Source: Sva-07 sp963715285
GTDB taxonomy: Bacteria; Actinomycetota; Acidimicrobiia; Acidimicrobiales; Ilumatobacteraceae
NCBI GenBank assembly: GCA_963715285.1
Contig: CAVQRU010000015.1
Location: forward strand, 24,730-88,729
Direction of reading: 5' to 3'
DNA: 64,000 bases
In this document: positions 8,249-17,081 of the stretch, piece after piece
Position numbering within the stretch: position 1 is the first letter of the stretch
How the letters are laid out: every line of letters begins with the position of its first letter
The notes under the pieces: generated by a model
Told to the model about the DNA's origin: nothing
The model's input: the letters and a program-made list of their open reading frames with translations, nothing else
Database searches by the model: none
Translations under genes and position numbers: made by a program

Positions 8249-9637
8249 TCATGCGGTGCCGCCGACGGTGAGGGACTTGACCCGCAGGGTGGGTTGGCCG
8301 TCGCCGACCGGCACGCCCTGGCCGTCCTTGCCGCAGGTACCGGGGCTGCCCATCGCGAAGTCGTTGGCGAGCATGTCGATGTCGGCGAGCACCTTCGGGC
8401 CGTTGCCGATCAGGTTGCCGTCGCGCAGCGGCTCGGTGATCTCACCGTTCTCGATCAGGTACGCCTCGGTCATGCCGAACACGAAGTCGCCCGACGCGGT
8501 GTTCACGCTGCCACCGCCGAGTTTGGCGACGTACACCCCGTTCGGCGTCGAGGCGACGATGTCGTCGGGATCGTCGGGCCCGTCGAGCACGAACGTGTTC
8601 GTCATCCGCACCATCGGCAGATGTTGGTAGCTCTGACGCCGACCGTTGCCGGACTGCGGGCGACCGTCCTTGCGGGCCCGCAGGTAGTCCCACATGTAGT
8701 CGGTGAGGATGCCGTCCTCGATCAGCACGTTGCGCTGCGTGATGTGGCCCTCGTCGTCGAAGCCGAGCGTGCCCCACTCCCCCGGCATCGTGCCGTCGTC
8801 GACGAGCGTGACCAGCGGCGAGGCCACCTGCTGGCCGACCTTGCCGGCGTAGACGCTCGCACCCTTCTGGATGTGGTCGGCCTCGAGCCCGTGGCCACAC
8901 GCTTCGTGGAACAGCACGCCACCGGTGCCGTGTTTGATCACGACCGGCATGGCGCCGGACGGCGCCGGGCGGGCGCGGAGTTTGGTGATCGCCTGGCGGG
9001 CCGCCTCACGGGCCAACTCCTCGACGTCGACGGTGTCGAAGATCTCGAAGCCGACGGTGTGGCCCATCGACTGGTAGCCCGTCTGCATTCCGGTGTCACC
9101 GTTCGCGACGGCACTGATCCTGAGCAGTGTCCGCACGATCTCGTCGTTCGTCAGCACCCCCTCGGTGTTCGCAACGAGGACCTGCTTGCGGCTGTCGCCG
9201 TAGCCGGCCGACACCTGCACGATCTCCGGACCGAAGGAGCGTGCGGCATCGTCCATCCGCTGCAGCAGTTCGACCTTCGCGGCCTTCGCCACCGAATCGG
9301 GATCCTGCGCGACCGTGTTCGGTCGATGCGGTGCCGACGGGGTGAGCCCCACGGTCCGCACGCCTCCCCCTCCCCTGCTCGCCGCCGCGGCCGCCGCGCT
9401 CGCTGCCGCCGCAAGGCCGGGTTCGGAGAGATCCGAGGTGTAGGCGAACCCGGTGGTCTCGCCGGCGACCACTCGGATCCCGGCTCCCCGGTCGCGGCCG
9501 CTCGACACCTGCTCGACGCGTCCGTCGTCCAGGCCCGCGGACGTTGAACGCTTGTCCTCGGCGTACACCTCCGCGAAGTCGGCGCCGGTGCTCACAGCGC
9601 CGGCGAGTACTCGTTCCAGGACGTCGGTGGCGATCAC
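8249..9637 (-). CDS. tldD: Metalloprotease TldD
   Basis: Catalytic subunit of the TldD/TldE peptidase, 462 residues with the chosen GTG start (MIATDVLERVL). The metal-binding motif HEACGH lies in GVLFHEACGHGLEADH. Other family features are GIRVVAGETTGFAYTSDL near the N-terminus, NGRRQSYQHLPMVRMTNT and the C-terminal LIGNGPKVLADIDML. The open frame runs over 200 codons further upstream through an opposite-strand gene and a repeat, so the longer start is rejected. First gene of the probable tldD-tldE-PHP operon. Confidence 0.93.
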   Translation of the reverse strand: MIATDVLERVLAGAVSTGADFAEVYAEDKRSTSAGLDDGRVEQVSSGRDRGAGIRVVAGETTGFAYTSDLSEPGLAAAASAAAAAASRGGGGVRTVGLTPSAPHRPNTVAQDPDSVAKAAKVELLQRMDDAARSFGPEIVQVSAGYGDSRKQVLVANTEGVLTNDEIVRTLLRISAVANGDTGMQTGYQSMGHTVGFEIFDTVDVEELAREAARQAITKLRARPAPSGAMPVVIKHGTGGVLFHEACGHGLEADHIQKGASVYAGKVGQQVASPLVTLVDDGTMPGEWGTLGFDDEGHITQRNVLIEDGILTDYMWDYLRARKDGRPQSGNGRRQSYQHLPMVRMTNTFVLDGPDDPDDIVASTPNGVYVAKLGGGSVNTASGDFVFGMTEAYLIENGEITEPLRDGNLIGNGPKVLADIDMLANDFAMGSPGTCGKDGQGVPVGDGQPTLRVKSLTVGGTA

Positions 9638-9746
9638 CTCGACGAGCCTAGGGGCGCTGCATACACCGCTGCGATGTCCGCCGCCGTTCGGGTGGTGGCG
9701 GAGGCATCGTGTACGCCGAGCCGATCCGGGGGTTAGCGTGGTCGCC

Positions 9747-10130
9747 GTGAATCTCGACACGGGCATGCGCGGCGATGCGAAGTTGGTGGTCACCGATGCG
9801 GACACGGCGCGAGCGCTCGGCTCCGGCACCGTCGACGTCCTCGGTTCGCCGCGCCTCGTCGCCCTGTGCGAGGAGGCGTGCTGCAATGCGCTTGCGAACG
9901 CGCTCGACGACGGGATGACCACCGTCGGGATGCGGGTCCAGTTCGACCACCTCCAGCCGACACCGGTCGGCGCAGAGGTCGTCGCCGAAGCGGTGCTGGA
10001 GAAGATCGACGGCCGTCGGCTCAAGTTCACCGTGTCGGCGTCGGACTCCGGCGGCCTGGTCGCCGCAGGCAAGATCACACGGGTACTGGTCGACCTCGAC
10101 CGCTTCATGGCCAAGTGCTGCAAGACCTGA
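9747..10130 (+). CDS. Thioesterase-like (hotdog fold) protein
   Basis: The 127-residue product resembles the fluoroacetyl-CoA-specific thioesterase (FlK)-like branch of hotdog proteins: LGSPRLVALCEEACCNAL forms the long central helix and VGMRVQFDHLQPTPVGAEVVAEA the next strand pair. These are cytoplasmic acyl-CoA hydrolases or fold relatives; the substrate is not predictable. The GTG at MNLDTG was chosen because it gives the usual short lead before the first strand. Its start is 109 bases from the divergent tldD start. Confidence 0.75.
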   Translation: MNLDTGMRGDAKLVVTDADTARALGSGTVDVLGSPRLVALCEEACCNALANALDDGMTTVGMRVQFDHLQPTPVGAEVVAEAVLEKIDGRRLKFTVSASDSGGLVAAGKITRVLVDLDRFMAKCCKT

Positions 10131-10176
10131 GCCCGACCGCCACCACCGCCCCCACCCCACCAGCCCACCCCACCCC

Positions 10177-10298
10177 GTTTGCGTCGCGAAACGGGTGAGG
10201 CGGCCCCTCCGAACTGCAACGCAAACAATCCGGGTCGGGCAGCACCCCGCTTGCGTCGCGAAACGGGTGAGGCGGCCCCTCCGGACTGCAACGCAAAC
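10177..10298. repeat. Two tandem 50-bp palindromic units, 72-bp period
   Basis: Unit 1 (10177-10226) and unit 2 (10249-10298) are almost identical and each begins GTTTGCGT (GCTTGCGT in unit 2) and ends ACGCAAAC. Inside each unit CCCGTTT and AAACGGG can pair around an 8-base loop, and GAGG pairs with CCTC further in. The outer and inner pairings compete for the same GTTT. The units fill the gap between convergent genes, so a bidirectional termination or REP-like role is possible. Confidence 0.8.
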
Positions 10299-10332
10299 GA
10301 GCCGGGATGGACGCGGGTGGCTGCGGCTCGGA

Positions 10333-11952
10333 TCAGGCCAGGTTGCTGGTCCTCGGGTAGACGTCGTCGGGGTCGGTGAGGACGTTCACGAGGTACGGCA
10401 CCCCGCTGGCGAACGCTCGGTCGAGTGCCGGACCGATCTGGTCAGGCGACGACACGGTCTCGCCGCCGCCACCCAACGCCACGACCACCTCGTCGTACCG
10501 ACAACCCGGCTGCAGATCGCAGGCCATGTCCCAGCCGTAGATCGCCTGCATCGGGTGCTTCTCCAACCCCCACATCCCGTTGTTGCCGACGATCATCACC
10601 ACCGGGAGTCCGTGACGCACCAGTGAGTCGACGTCCATCAGGCTGAACCCGGCGGCACCGTCGCCGAGCAGCAAGACCACCTGCGACGACGGCCGCACCA
10701 CCCTGGCCGCGATCGCGTATCCCAGGCCGTTGCCGAGGCACCCGTACGGTCCGGTGTCGAGCCAACCACCCGGCTCGAACACCTCGATGAACTTGCCGGC
10801 ATACGAGGCGAAGTCACCGCCGTCGCAGATCACCACGGCGTCGCGTTCAAGGCGCCGGCGCAACTCGCCGTAGATACGCGACGGCTTGATCGGGTCGCCG
10901 ACCGCCTCCATCAGCGTCACCTCGCCCGCGGCAGCGCTCGACTCGGCGTCGCGCAGCTCCGCGATCCAGCCGCCGTGGTCGACCCGCTCGCCGACGTGAT
11001 CGGCGAGCCCGGCGAGCGTCGCAGTGATGTCGCCGGCCACGGTCAGCACGTCGACGTGAGCGGCACGCTGCGATTCGGCGTCGACCACATGGGCGACCGT
11101 CGCCGAGCCGAACGATCCGAACCCGATCCGGAAGTCGAGTGGTGTGCCCAGCACGACGACGACGTCAGCTCGTTGCTTCAACACACTGCGCGTCCGGAGG
11201 AACGCCAGCTCGTGATCGGCCGGCAGCAAGCCGCGTCCCATCCCGTTGAAGAAGCACGGCACGCCGAGCGCGGCCGCCGCAGCGGCCAGCTCGTCCCAGG
11301 CACCGGCCCAGTAGACGTCGGAGCCCACGATGAACGCCGGCCGTTCCGCCCCTGCCACGAGCGCGGCGAGCGCTGCGACGCGATCGGGGTCGGGCGCGAC
11401 GCCACGGCCCACTCCCGCATTGACCGGCGGAACGTCTCCGGACGCCGGGCCGAACACGTCGAGCGGGAAGTCGAGGAACGTGGGGCCTCGGTGCGGCTCC
11501 ATGGCGAGCCGTGCCGCCTCGTGCACCATCCGACCGGCCTGCTCGGGGTCGGTGACCGTGGCCGCCGACTTCGTGATCGACTGCAGGATCGGCACGTGGT
11601 CGAGCTCCTGCAGCGACCCGGCACCCCAGCGACCCTGCGGCGCCCGGCCGCCGAGCACCACGACCGGCGACCCGTTGAAGTGCGCCGACGTCACCGCCGA
11701 CACGCCGTTGGTGATCCCCGGGCCGGCGGTCAACGCGGCGAACCCGGGACGCCGGGTGAGCTTGGCGTAGGCCTCGGCGGCGAACGTGGCCGCCTGTTCG
11801 TGCCGGGTGTCGACCACCCGCATCCCCTGATTCCGTGCCGCGTCGTACAGCGGCCAGATGTGTCCACCGTTCAGCGTGAACATCACATCGGTTCCGAAAC
11901 CCGACAGAGCGGCAACCGCCTGCTCGCCGGCGTGTCCCTCGATCACAGCCAT
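10333..11952 (-). CDS. Thiamine diphosphate-dependent enzyme, acetolactate synthase-like
   Basis: A 539-residue member of the ThDP-binding decarboxylase/ligase superfamily with the usual three domains. The catalytic glutamate is E52 in RHEQAATFAAEAYAKL; the cofactor motif is GDGAAGFSLMDVD followed by MIVGNNGMWG (GDG...NN). Possible activities include acetolactate synthase, 2-hydroxyacyl-CoA lyase or another carboligase. No small regulatory subunit gene (ilvN) is adjacent, which argues against the main biosynthetic acetolactate synthase. It is divergent from the PAP2 gene with 38 bases between. Confidence 0.82.
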   Translation of the reverse strand: MAVIEGHAGEQAVAALSGFGTDVMFTLNGGHIWPLYDAARNQGMRVVDTRHEQAATFAAEAYAKLTRRPGFAALTAGPGITNGVSAVTSAHFNGSPVVVLGGRAPQGRWGAGSLQELDHVPILQSITKSAATVTDPEQAGRMVHEAARLAMEPHRGPTFLDFPLDVFGPASGDVPPVNAGVGRGVAPDPDRVAALAALVAGAERPAFIVGSDVYWAGAWDELAAAAAALGVPCFFNGMGRGLLPADHELAFLRTRSVLKQRADVVVVLGTPLDFRIGFGSFGSATVAHVVDAESQRAAHVDVLTVAGDITATLAGLADHVGERVDHGGWIAELRDAESSAAAGEVTLMEAVGDPIKPSRIYGELRRRLERDAVVICDGGDFASYAGKFIEVFEPGGWLDTGPYGCLGNGLGYAIAARVVRPSSQVVLLLGDGAAGFSLMDVDSLVRHGLPVVMIVGNNGMWGLEKHPMQAIYGWDMACDLQPGCRYDEVVVALGGGGETVSSPDQIGPALDRAFASGVPYLVNVLTDPDDVYPRTSNLA

Positions 11953-11990
11953 GTCGGATGACCGTACTGCGCGCCTACAGTACCGGAGTG

Positions 11991-12878
11991 ATGCAGGTCG
12001 CCGATCAGGCCCCAGCGCCAGAACGGCAACACCGAGTGTTCTGGTGGAAAGAGGCCCTGATCGTCGCTGTCTTCTACGCGATCTACTCGTGGACCCGCAA
12101 CCAGTTCGGCTCGAACAAGATCGCCGCCGACGGCGTCCCGGAACAGGCCTTCACCAACGCGGAGCGCGTCATCCGACTCGAGCTCTGGATGGGGCTCTTC
12201 CACGAGCAGACGGTGCAGTCGTGGTTCCTGCCGTACCACTGGTTCATCCAGTTCTGGAACACCTACTACGGCACCGCCCATTTCATCGTGACGCTCGGCG
12301 TGTTCGTCCTGCTGTACGTCAAGCGCGCCGACGTGTTCCCGCAATGGCGCAACACCTTGGCGGCGATGACCGCGTTGGCGATCATCGGGTTCGCCTGGTT
12401 CCCGCTGATGCCCCCGCGCCTGCTCGACGAGCCGTGCCCACGTGAGGATCCCGCGAGCTACGGCGGGGAGTGCATCTACAGCGACCTGCGGCCCGACGGC
12501 GGCTTCGGGTTCGTCGACACGCTCGCCGACTACGGGGGTCCGTGGTCGTTCGACTCCGACGCGATGGCGTCGATCTCCAACCAGTACGCGGCCATGCCGA
12601 GTCTCCACATCGGTTGGTCCACCTGGTGCGCGATCGCACTCTGGCCGCTCCTGCGTCGATGGTGGACCAAGGTGCTGGTCCTGTTGTATCCCGCCACCAC
12701 GCTCTTCGCGATCGTGGTGACCGCGAACCACTTCTGGCTCGACGGCATCGGAGGCCTGCTCGTGTTCGGTGTCGGCGCGTTGATCGGTTGGGGCATCCAC
12801 CGGTGGAACCAGGAACGACTCGATCGCAGATTCGTCGCCGAACAGGACGTGAGCAGTTCGTCACAGTGTCACGCATGA
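11991..12878 (+). CDS. PAP2-superfamily membrane protein (inositolphosphotransferase Aur1/Ipt1-like)
   Basis: A 295-residue multi-pass membrane protein. About six hydrophobic segments are visible, for example EALIVAVFYAIYSW, FIVTLGVFVLLYV and VLVLLYPATTLFAIVV. The phosphatase-like motifs are AAMPSLHIGW (motif 2) and NHFWLDGIGGLL (motif 3), the pattern of the PAP2_3 / inositol phosphorylceramide synthase-like group. In Actinobacteria such proteins are predicted to move phospho-inositol or other lipid head groups at the membrane. galT follows 25 bases after the stop on the same strand. Confidence 0.85.
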   Translation: MQVADQAPAPERQHRVFWWKEALIVAVFYAIYSWTRNQFGSNKIAADGVPEQAFTNAERVIRLELWMGLFHEQTVQSWFLPYHWFIQFWNTYYGTAHFIVTLGVFVLLYVKRADVFPQWRNTLAAMTALAIIGFAWFPLMPPRLLDEPCPREDPASYGGECIYSDLRPDGGFGFVDTLADYGGPWSFDSDAMASISNQYAAMPSLHIGWSTWCAIALWPLLRRWWTKVLVLLYPATTLFAIVVTANHFWLDGIGGLLVFGVGALIGWGIHRWNQERLDRRFVAEQDVSSSSQCHA

Positions 12879-12903
12879 TCGCTCACAGGGTCGTATCCTC
12901 GAC

Positions 12904-13893
12904 ATGACAATGAGTCAGATGCGCTTGAACCCCCTCAACGGACGGTGGGTGACCATCGTGGCCGAACGGGCGGAACGTCCGAGCGACTTCGCCCCGCGGG
13001 TTCAGTCGATCGAGGCCGACCCGGATCGGCCGTGCCCGTTCTGCCCCGGCAACGAGGAAGCCACCCCGCCGGCCCTCGAGACCGTCGAGGCCGACGGCTC
13101 GTGGTCGATGCGGGTGATCCCGAACCGGTACCCGGCCTTCGACGGGGCTGAGGCGTTCTCGGTCCACAACCTCGGGCCGGTCCACGTCATGGCCGAAGCG
13201 AGCGGCATCCACGAGGTGTTCGTGTACACGCCGGATCACGAGTCGGGGCTCCACCAGCTCGACGACAGCCACGCCGTCCAGCTGATGCGGGTCCTTCGCG
13301 ACCGCTTCGCCGATCATGCCGCCACCCCACAGGTGCGGTACACGCAGGCGATCGTCAACCACGGCCGTGAAGCCGGCGCCTCGATCGCCCATCCCCACGG
13401 GCAGATCCTCGGCCTGCCGTTCGTGCCCGGTGAGATCCTCGACGAGGAGCGCGCCTTCGCTCGCTTCGCAGGCGGGTGCCTCCTGTGCACCACGGTCGAA
13501 GCCGAACTGTCAGCCGACGAGCGCGTGGTCTTCGCGAACGACGAGGTGGCGGTGATCACGCCCTACTGGAGCGGCGCGCCGTACGAGCTCCTGATCGTCC
13601 CCCGTCACCACGAGCCCCATCTCCAGGATGCGCCGGCCGACAGCCTCGAGGCCGTCGGCATCGCCCTGCGCGACGCGCTCGGACACCTGAACGCGGCGCT
13701 CGGTGACGTGGCGTTCAATCTCGGGTTCCACACCGCGCCGCACCAGCACACCGGCCAGTACCACTGGCACATCCACATCTGGCCCAACCTGGTCACCCAG
13801 GCAGGCTTCGAGCGGGGCACCGGCGTGATGATCAACATCGTGTCTCCCGAGCAGGCGTGCGACGCGCTGCGCTCGGTCGCTGCGTCCGCCTGA
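12904..13893 (+). CDS. galT: Galactose-1-phosphate uridylyltransferase
   Basis: Leloir pathway enzyme that swaps UMP between UDP-glucose and galactose 1-phosphate. The 329-residue product has the zinc site CPFCPGN in the N-terminal domain, the segment IAHPHGQILGLP, and the C-terminal YHWHIHIWP with the HIT-type nucleophile region. A second cysteine pair-like segment, GGCLLCTT, follows the first half. The branching enzyme gene ends 12 bases away on the opposite strand. Confidence 0.93.
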   Translation: MTMSQMRLNPLNGRWVTIVAERAERPSDFAPRVQSIEADPDRPCPFCPGNEEATPPALETVEADGSWSMRVIPNRYPAFDGAEAFSVHNLGPVHVMAEASGIHEVFVYTPDHESGLHQLDDSHAVQLMRVLRDRFADHAATPQVRYTQAIVNHGREAGASIAHPHGQILGLPFVPGEILDEERAFARFAGGCLLCTTVEAELSADERVVFANDEVAVITPYWSGAPYELLIVPRHHEPHLQDAPADSLEAVGIALRDALGHLNAALGDVAFNLGFHTAPHQHTGQYHWHIHIWPNLVTQAGFERGTGVMINIVSPEQACDALRSVAASA

Positions 13894-13905
13894 CGATCGA
13901 ACGCG

Positions 13906-15816
13906 TCAGCGAGGCGCCCGCGACGCGAGCCACACCATCGACATCGGCCCGATGTCGATCAGGGCCGACGCACCCATCGACTGCCACGGCGCGCCGGACC
14001 CGTCGACCGAGCGCTCCTCCTCCCCGCGATGCCCGCTTCCCCACCACGCCGCGTCGTCGGTGTCGACGATCACGGCCCAGTCGCCACCCCACGGCAGCCC
14101 GACCCGGTAGCCGGGTCGGGGCACGGGCGTGAAGTTGGCGATGCACGCGACGGCGTGGTCACCATCGGGCCCCCAGCGGGTGAAGGCGTACAGGCTGTGC
14201 GCGGCGTCGTCGGCGTCGAGCCACTGGAACCCGCCCGGGTCGGTGTCTCGACACCACAACGCCGGCCACGCATCGGCGGTGCGGCTGAGCACACCGAGCA
14301 GATCGTGGACCCCTCGATGTGATTGGTGCTCGAGCAGGTGCCAGGGCAGCTCGGACTCGTCGTTCCACTCCTGCCAGGGAGCGAGCTCGGCACCCATGAA
14401 CACCAGTGGGGATCCCGGCATCGACCACTGCCATGCATAGAGCGCACGGAGCGCAGCGAACTTCTGCCAGTCGTCGCCACCCATCTTCGCCAACAGGCTG
14501 CCCTTGCCGTGGACGACCTCGTCGTGACTCAAGGGCAGGACGAACCGTTCGTCGTACGCATAGAGCAGCGCGAACGTCATCTCGTCATGGTGATGAGCGC
14601 GGTGGACCGGGTCGAGTGCGAGATAGTCGAGCGTGTCGTGCATCCACCCGAGGTTCCACTTGTGGCTGAATCCGAGGCCGCCCGCGGACGTCGGGGCCGT
14701 CACGCCCGGCCACGCCGTGGACTCCTCGGCGATCATCAGCGCGTCGGGGAATTCGTCGCCCACCACGGTGGTCGTCTCCCGCAGGAACGCGAGCGCCTCG
14801 AGGTTCTCGCGTCCGCCGAACTCGTTCGGTGTCCACTGTCCCGCCTCACGGGAGTAGTCGAGGTACAGCATCGACGCGACCGCATCGACGCGCAGCCCGT
14901 CGACGTGGAACTGATCGAGCCAGTACAGGGCGTTCGCGACGAGGAAGTTGCGGACTTCGTTGCGGCCGAAGTCGAACACGTACGTGCCCCACTCGGGGTG
15001 CTCACCACGACGCGGGTCGGGGTGTTCGTAGAGCGGGGTGCCGTCGAAGCGGGCGAGGCTCCACTCGTCGCGGGGGAAGTGGGCGGGCACCCAGTCGACG
15101 ATCACACCGATTCCGCTCTCGTGCATCACCTCGACGAACCGTCGGAAACCGTCGGGGTCGCCGAATCGAGCCGTCGGCGCGTAGTAGCCCGACACCTGGT
15201 ATCCCCAGGACCCACCGAAGGGATGCTCGGCGATCGGCATCAGCTCGATGTGGGTGAAGCCGAGCCGTGAGACGTGCCGTCGCAACGCATCGGCGAGCGC
15301 ATCCCACGTCTCGAGCTCGCGGCGCCACGACCCGAGATGGACCTCGTACACGCGCAGTGGCGTCGAGCCGTCCAAGGTGGTGTGCCGACCGGCCATCCAC
15401 TCGTCGTCGCTCCACTGGTGGACCGACGCGGTGGGCACGACGCTGGCATCGCTGGGCGGACGTTCGCTCTGTCGGGCCATTGGATCGGCCTTGCGGAACG
15501 TGCGCCCGTCGCTGGTGCGGATCTCGTACTTGTACCGATCACCAGAGGCCGCAGTGGGTGCCACCGCGGTCCAGATCCCGGTGTTCGAATCGTCGCGGGC
15601 CGGTGCGAGTGGCTCGGGAGTCCAGTCGTTCCAGTCGCCGACCACATTCACGGCAACGGCGTTCGGGGCCCACACTCCGAATCGGATCGTGCGAGCGTGC
15701 CCGGTCTCGTCGACGTGGAGCGGCTGCGGTCCGAGGAGCTCCCACAGCCGCCGATGGGTGCCCTCGCCGAACAGGTGCAGATCGAGGTCCCCGATGGGAC
15801 GGGCGGCGGTGGCCAT
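13906..15816 (-). CDS. glgB: 1,4-alpha-glucan branching enzyme GlgB
   Basis: GH13 enzyme that introduces alpha-1,6 branches into glycogen. The 636-residue product has an N-terminal CBM48-like domain (FGVWAPNAVAVNVVGDWNDW), then the catalytic barrel with DWVPAHFPRDEWSL, the nucleophile segment GLRVDAVASMLYLDY, the acid/base segment MIAEESTAWP and PLSHDEVVHGKGSL. The C-terminal all-beta domain is present, so it is full length. It starts 43 bases from the divergent GT4 gene and is part of the glucan storage block. Confidence 0.95.
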   Translation of the reverse strand: MATAARPIGDLDLHLFGEGTHRRLWELLGPQPLHVDETGHARTIRFGVWAPNAVAVNVVGDWNDWTPEPLAPARDDSNTGIWTAVAPTAASGDRYKYEIRTSDGRTFRKADPMARQSERPPSDASVVPTASVHQWSDDEWMAGRHTTLDGSTPLRVYEVHLGSWRRELETWDALADALRRHVSRLGFTHIELMPIAEHPFGGSWGYQVSGYYAPTARFGDPDGFRRFVEVMHESGIGVIVDWVPAHFPRDEWSLARFDGTPLYEHPDPRRGEHPEWGTYVFDFGRNEVRNFLVANALYWLDQFHVDGLRVDAVASMLYLDYSREAGQWTPNEFGGRENLEALAFLRETTTVVGDEFPDALMIAEESTAWPGVTAPTSAGGLGFSHKWNLGWMHDTLDYLALDPVHRAHHHDEMTFALLYAYDERFVLPLSHDEVVHGKGSLLAKMGGDDWQKFAALRALYAWQWSMPGSPLVFMGAELAPWQEWNDESELPWHLLEHQSHRGVHDLLGVLSRTADAWPALWCRDTDPGGFQWLDADDAAHSLYAFTRWGPDGDHAVACIANFTPVPRPGYRVGLPWGGDWAVIVDTDDAAWWGSGHRGEEERSVDGSGAPWQSMGASALIDIGPMSMVWLASRAPR

Positions 15817-15859
15817 CGCCTCTCAGGGTAGGGGGTCCACGGCACTAGGGTGCGCGGCC

Positions 15860-17035
15860 GTGCGTGTGTTGATGCTGTCGTGGGACTTCCCGCCCCGATC
15901 CACGGGCGGGATCGCCGCCCAGGTGGCGGGTCTGAGCTCGGCGCTGGCGGCGGCGGGCCACGACGTCGTCGTGCTCACGATCGCCGACCGCCCAGCGGAA
16001 CTCCAGGCGCGGCCACCCGATGGCGTCCGGGTGCTGCGCACGCTCGTCGATCTGCCCTGGTTGCCGCCCGTGGAGACGGTGACTCGGATCGCGTCGGCCA
16101 ACCACGCCGTCACCAAGCTCGCCAACCGGTTCACCGGCGACCTCGCTGGCTGGGTCCCCGACGTCGTCCACGGGCACGACTGGCAGCTCGGTTGGGCCGC
16201 CGACTCGCTCGCCGCCCAATACGACGTTCCGTTCGTCCTGACGATGCACGGCACCGAACGTGTCCGTCACGGTGGACAGTTGCCGCTCGGGGATCCCACC
16301 GACGTCAACTCGATCGAGTGGTGGCTCGCCTTCCAGGCCGACCGGATCATCGCGCCGACCCGGTTCATCGTCGAGCAACTCGTGATCGGCTTCGAACTCG
16401 ATCTCGACCACGTCGTCCACATCCCCAACGGCATCGACCCGACGTTGTGGCGGCCCACCGGAGGCGCAGCCGTGCCGGAGCATCTGCGCCAACCGCTGGT
16501 CGTCAGCTGGGGGCGCGTGCAGTACGAGAAGGGGTTCCAGGTCCTCACCCGGGCGATCCACGCGTTGCGCAGCCGCGTCCCCGACGTGCACGCCGTGATC
16601 GCCGGGCGCGGCAGTTATCTACCCGAGCTGCAGACCCAGGTCGACGTCGAGGGCGTCAGCGAGGTGGTCGAGCTTCCGGGCTTCGTCGACGACCAACGGC
16701 TCCGACAACTGGTGCATCGCGCCGGCTGTGTCGTGATTCCGTCGCTGTACGAGCCGTTCGGCATCGTCGCACTCGAGGCGCTGGCGGCGGGAGCGCCGCT
16801 GATCGTGGCGCGCACCGGCGGGCTGGCCGAACTCGTCGCCGGCACCCACGCCGGCGTCACCTTCGAGCCGGGCAACCCCGACGACCTCGCGGACGCGATC
16901 GAGCAGGTCCTGGGCAACGACGAGTTGGCGACGATCCTTGTCGCCAATGCCCGAGACCTGGTGGAACGCAAGTACGCGTGGGGTGCGATCGCCCGGACGA
17001 CCGCCGACGTCTACTCGAGTGTCGTCACGCCGTGA
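15860..17035 (+). CDS. GT4 glycosyltransferase, actinobacterial glycogen synthase-like
   Basis: A 391-residue GT-B enzyme starting VRVLMLSWDFPPRSTGGIA. The donor-binding C-terminal domain shows SWGRVQYEKGFQVL and the EX7E motif in YEPFGIVALEA. This arrangement, between glgB and glgP, fits the actinobacterial GlgA/GlgM-like enzymes that elongate alpha-glucan or make maltose 1-phosphate. The GTG start was chosen by alignment of the first beta strand; the frame stays open 200 codons upstream through glgB. No glgC was seen in the window, so the sugar-nucleotide supply is not shown. Confidence 0.88.
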   Translation: MRVLMLSWDFPPRSTGGIAAQVAGLSSALAAAGHDVVVLTIADRPAELQARPPDGVRVLRTLVDLPWLPPVETVTRIASANHAVTKLANRFTGDLAGWVPDVVHGHDWQLGWAADSLAAQYDVPFVLTMHGTERVRHGGQLPLGDPTDVNSIEWWLAFQADRIIAPTRFIVEQLVIGFELDLDHVVHIPNGIDPTLWRPTGGAAVPEHLRQPLVVSWGRVQYEKGFQVLTRAIHALRSRVPDVHAVIAGRGSYLPELQTQVDVEGVSEVVELPGFVDDQRLRQLVHRAGCVVIPSLYEPFGIVALEALAAGAPLIVARTGGLAELVAGTHAGVTFEPGNPDDLADAIEQVLGNDELATILVANARDLVERKYAWGAIARTTADVYSSVVTP

Positions 17036-17081
17036 CTCCGGATCCGGGCGGCAGTTTCAGTCGCTAGCGTCACACCCCGTG

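Noticed and set aside
10177..10298. CRISPR array
   Set aside because: Only two units with a 22-base spacing, strongly palindromic throughout, and no cas genes.
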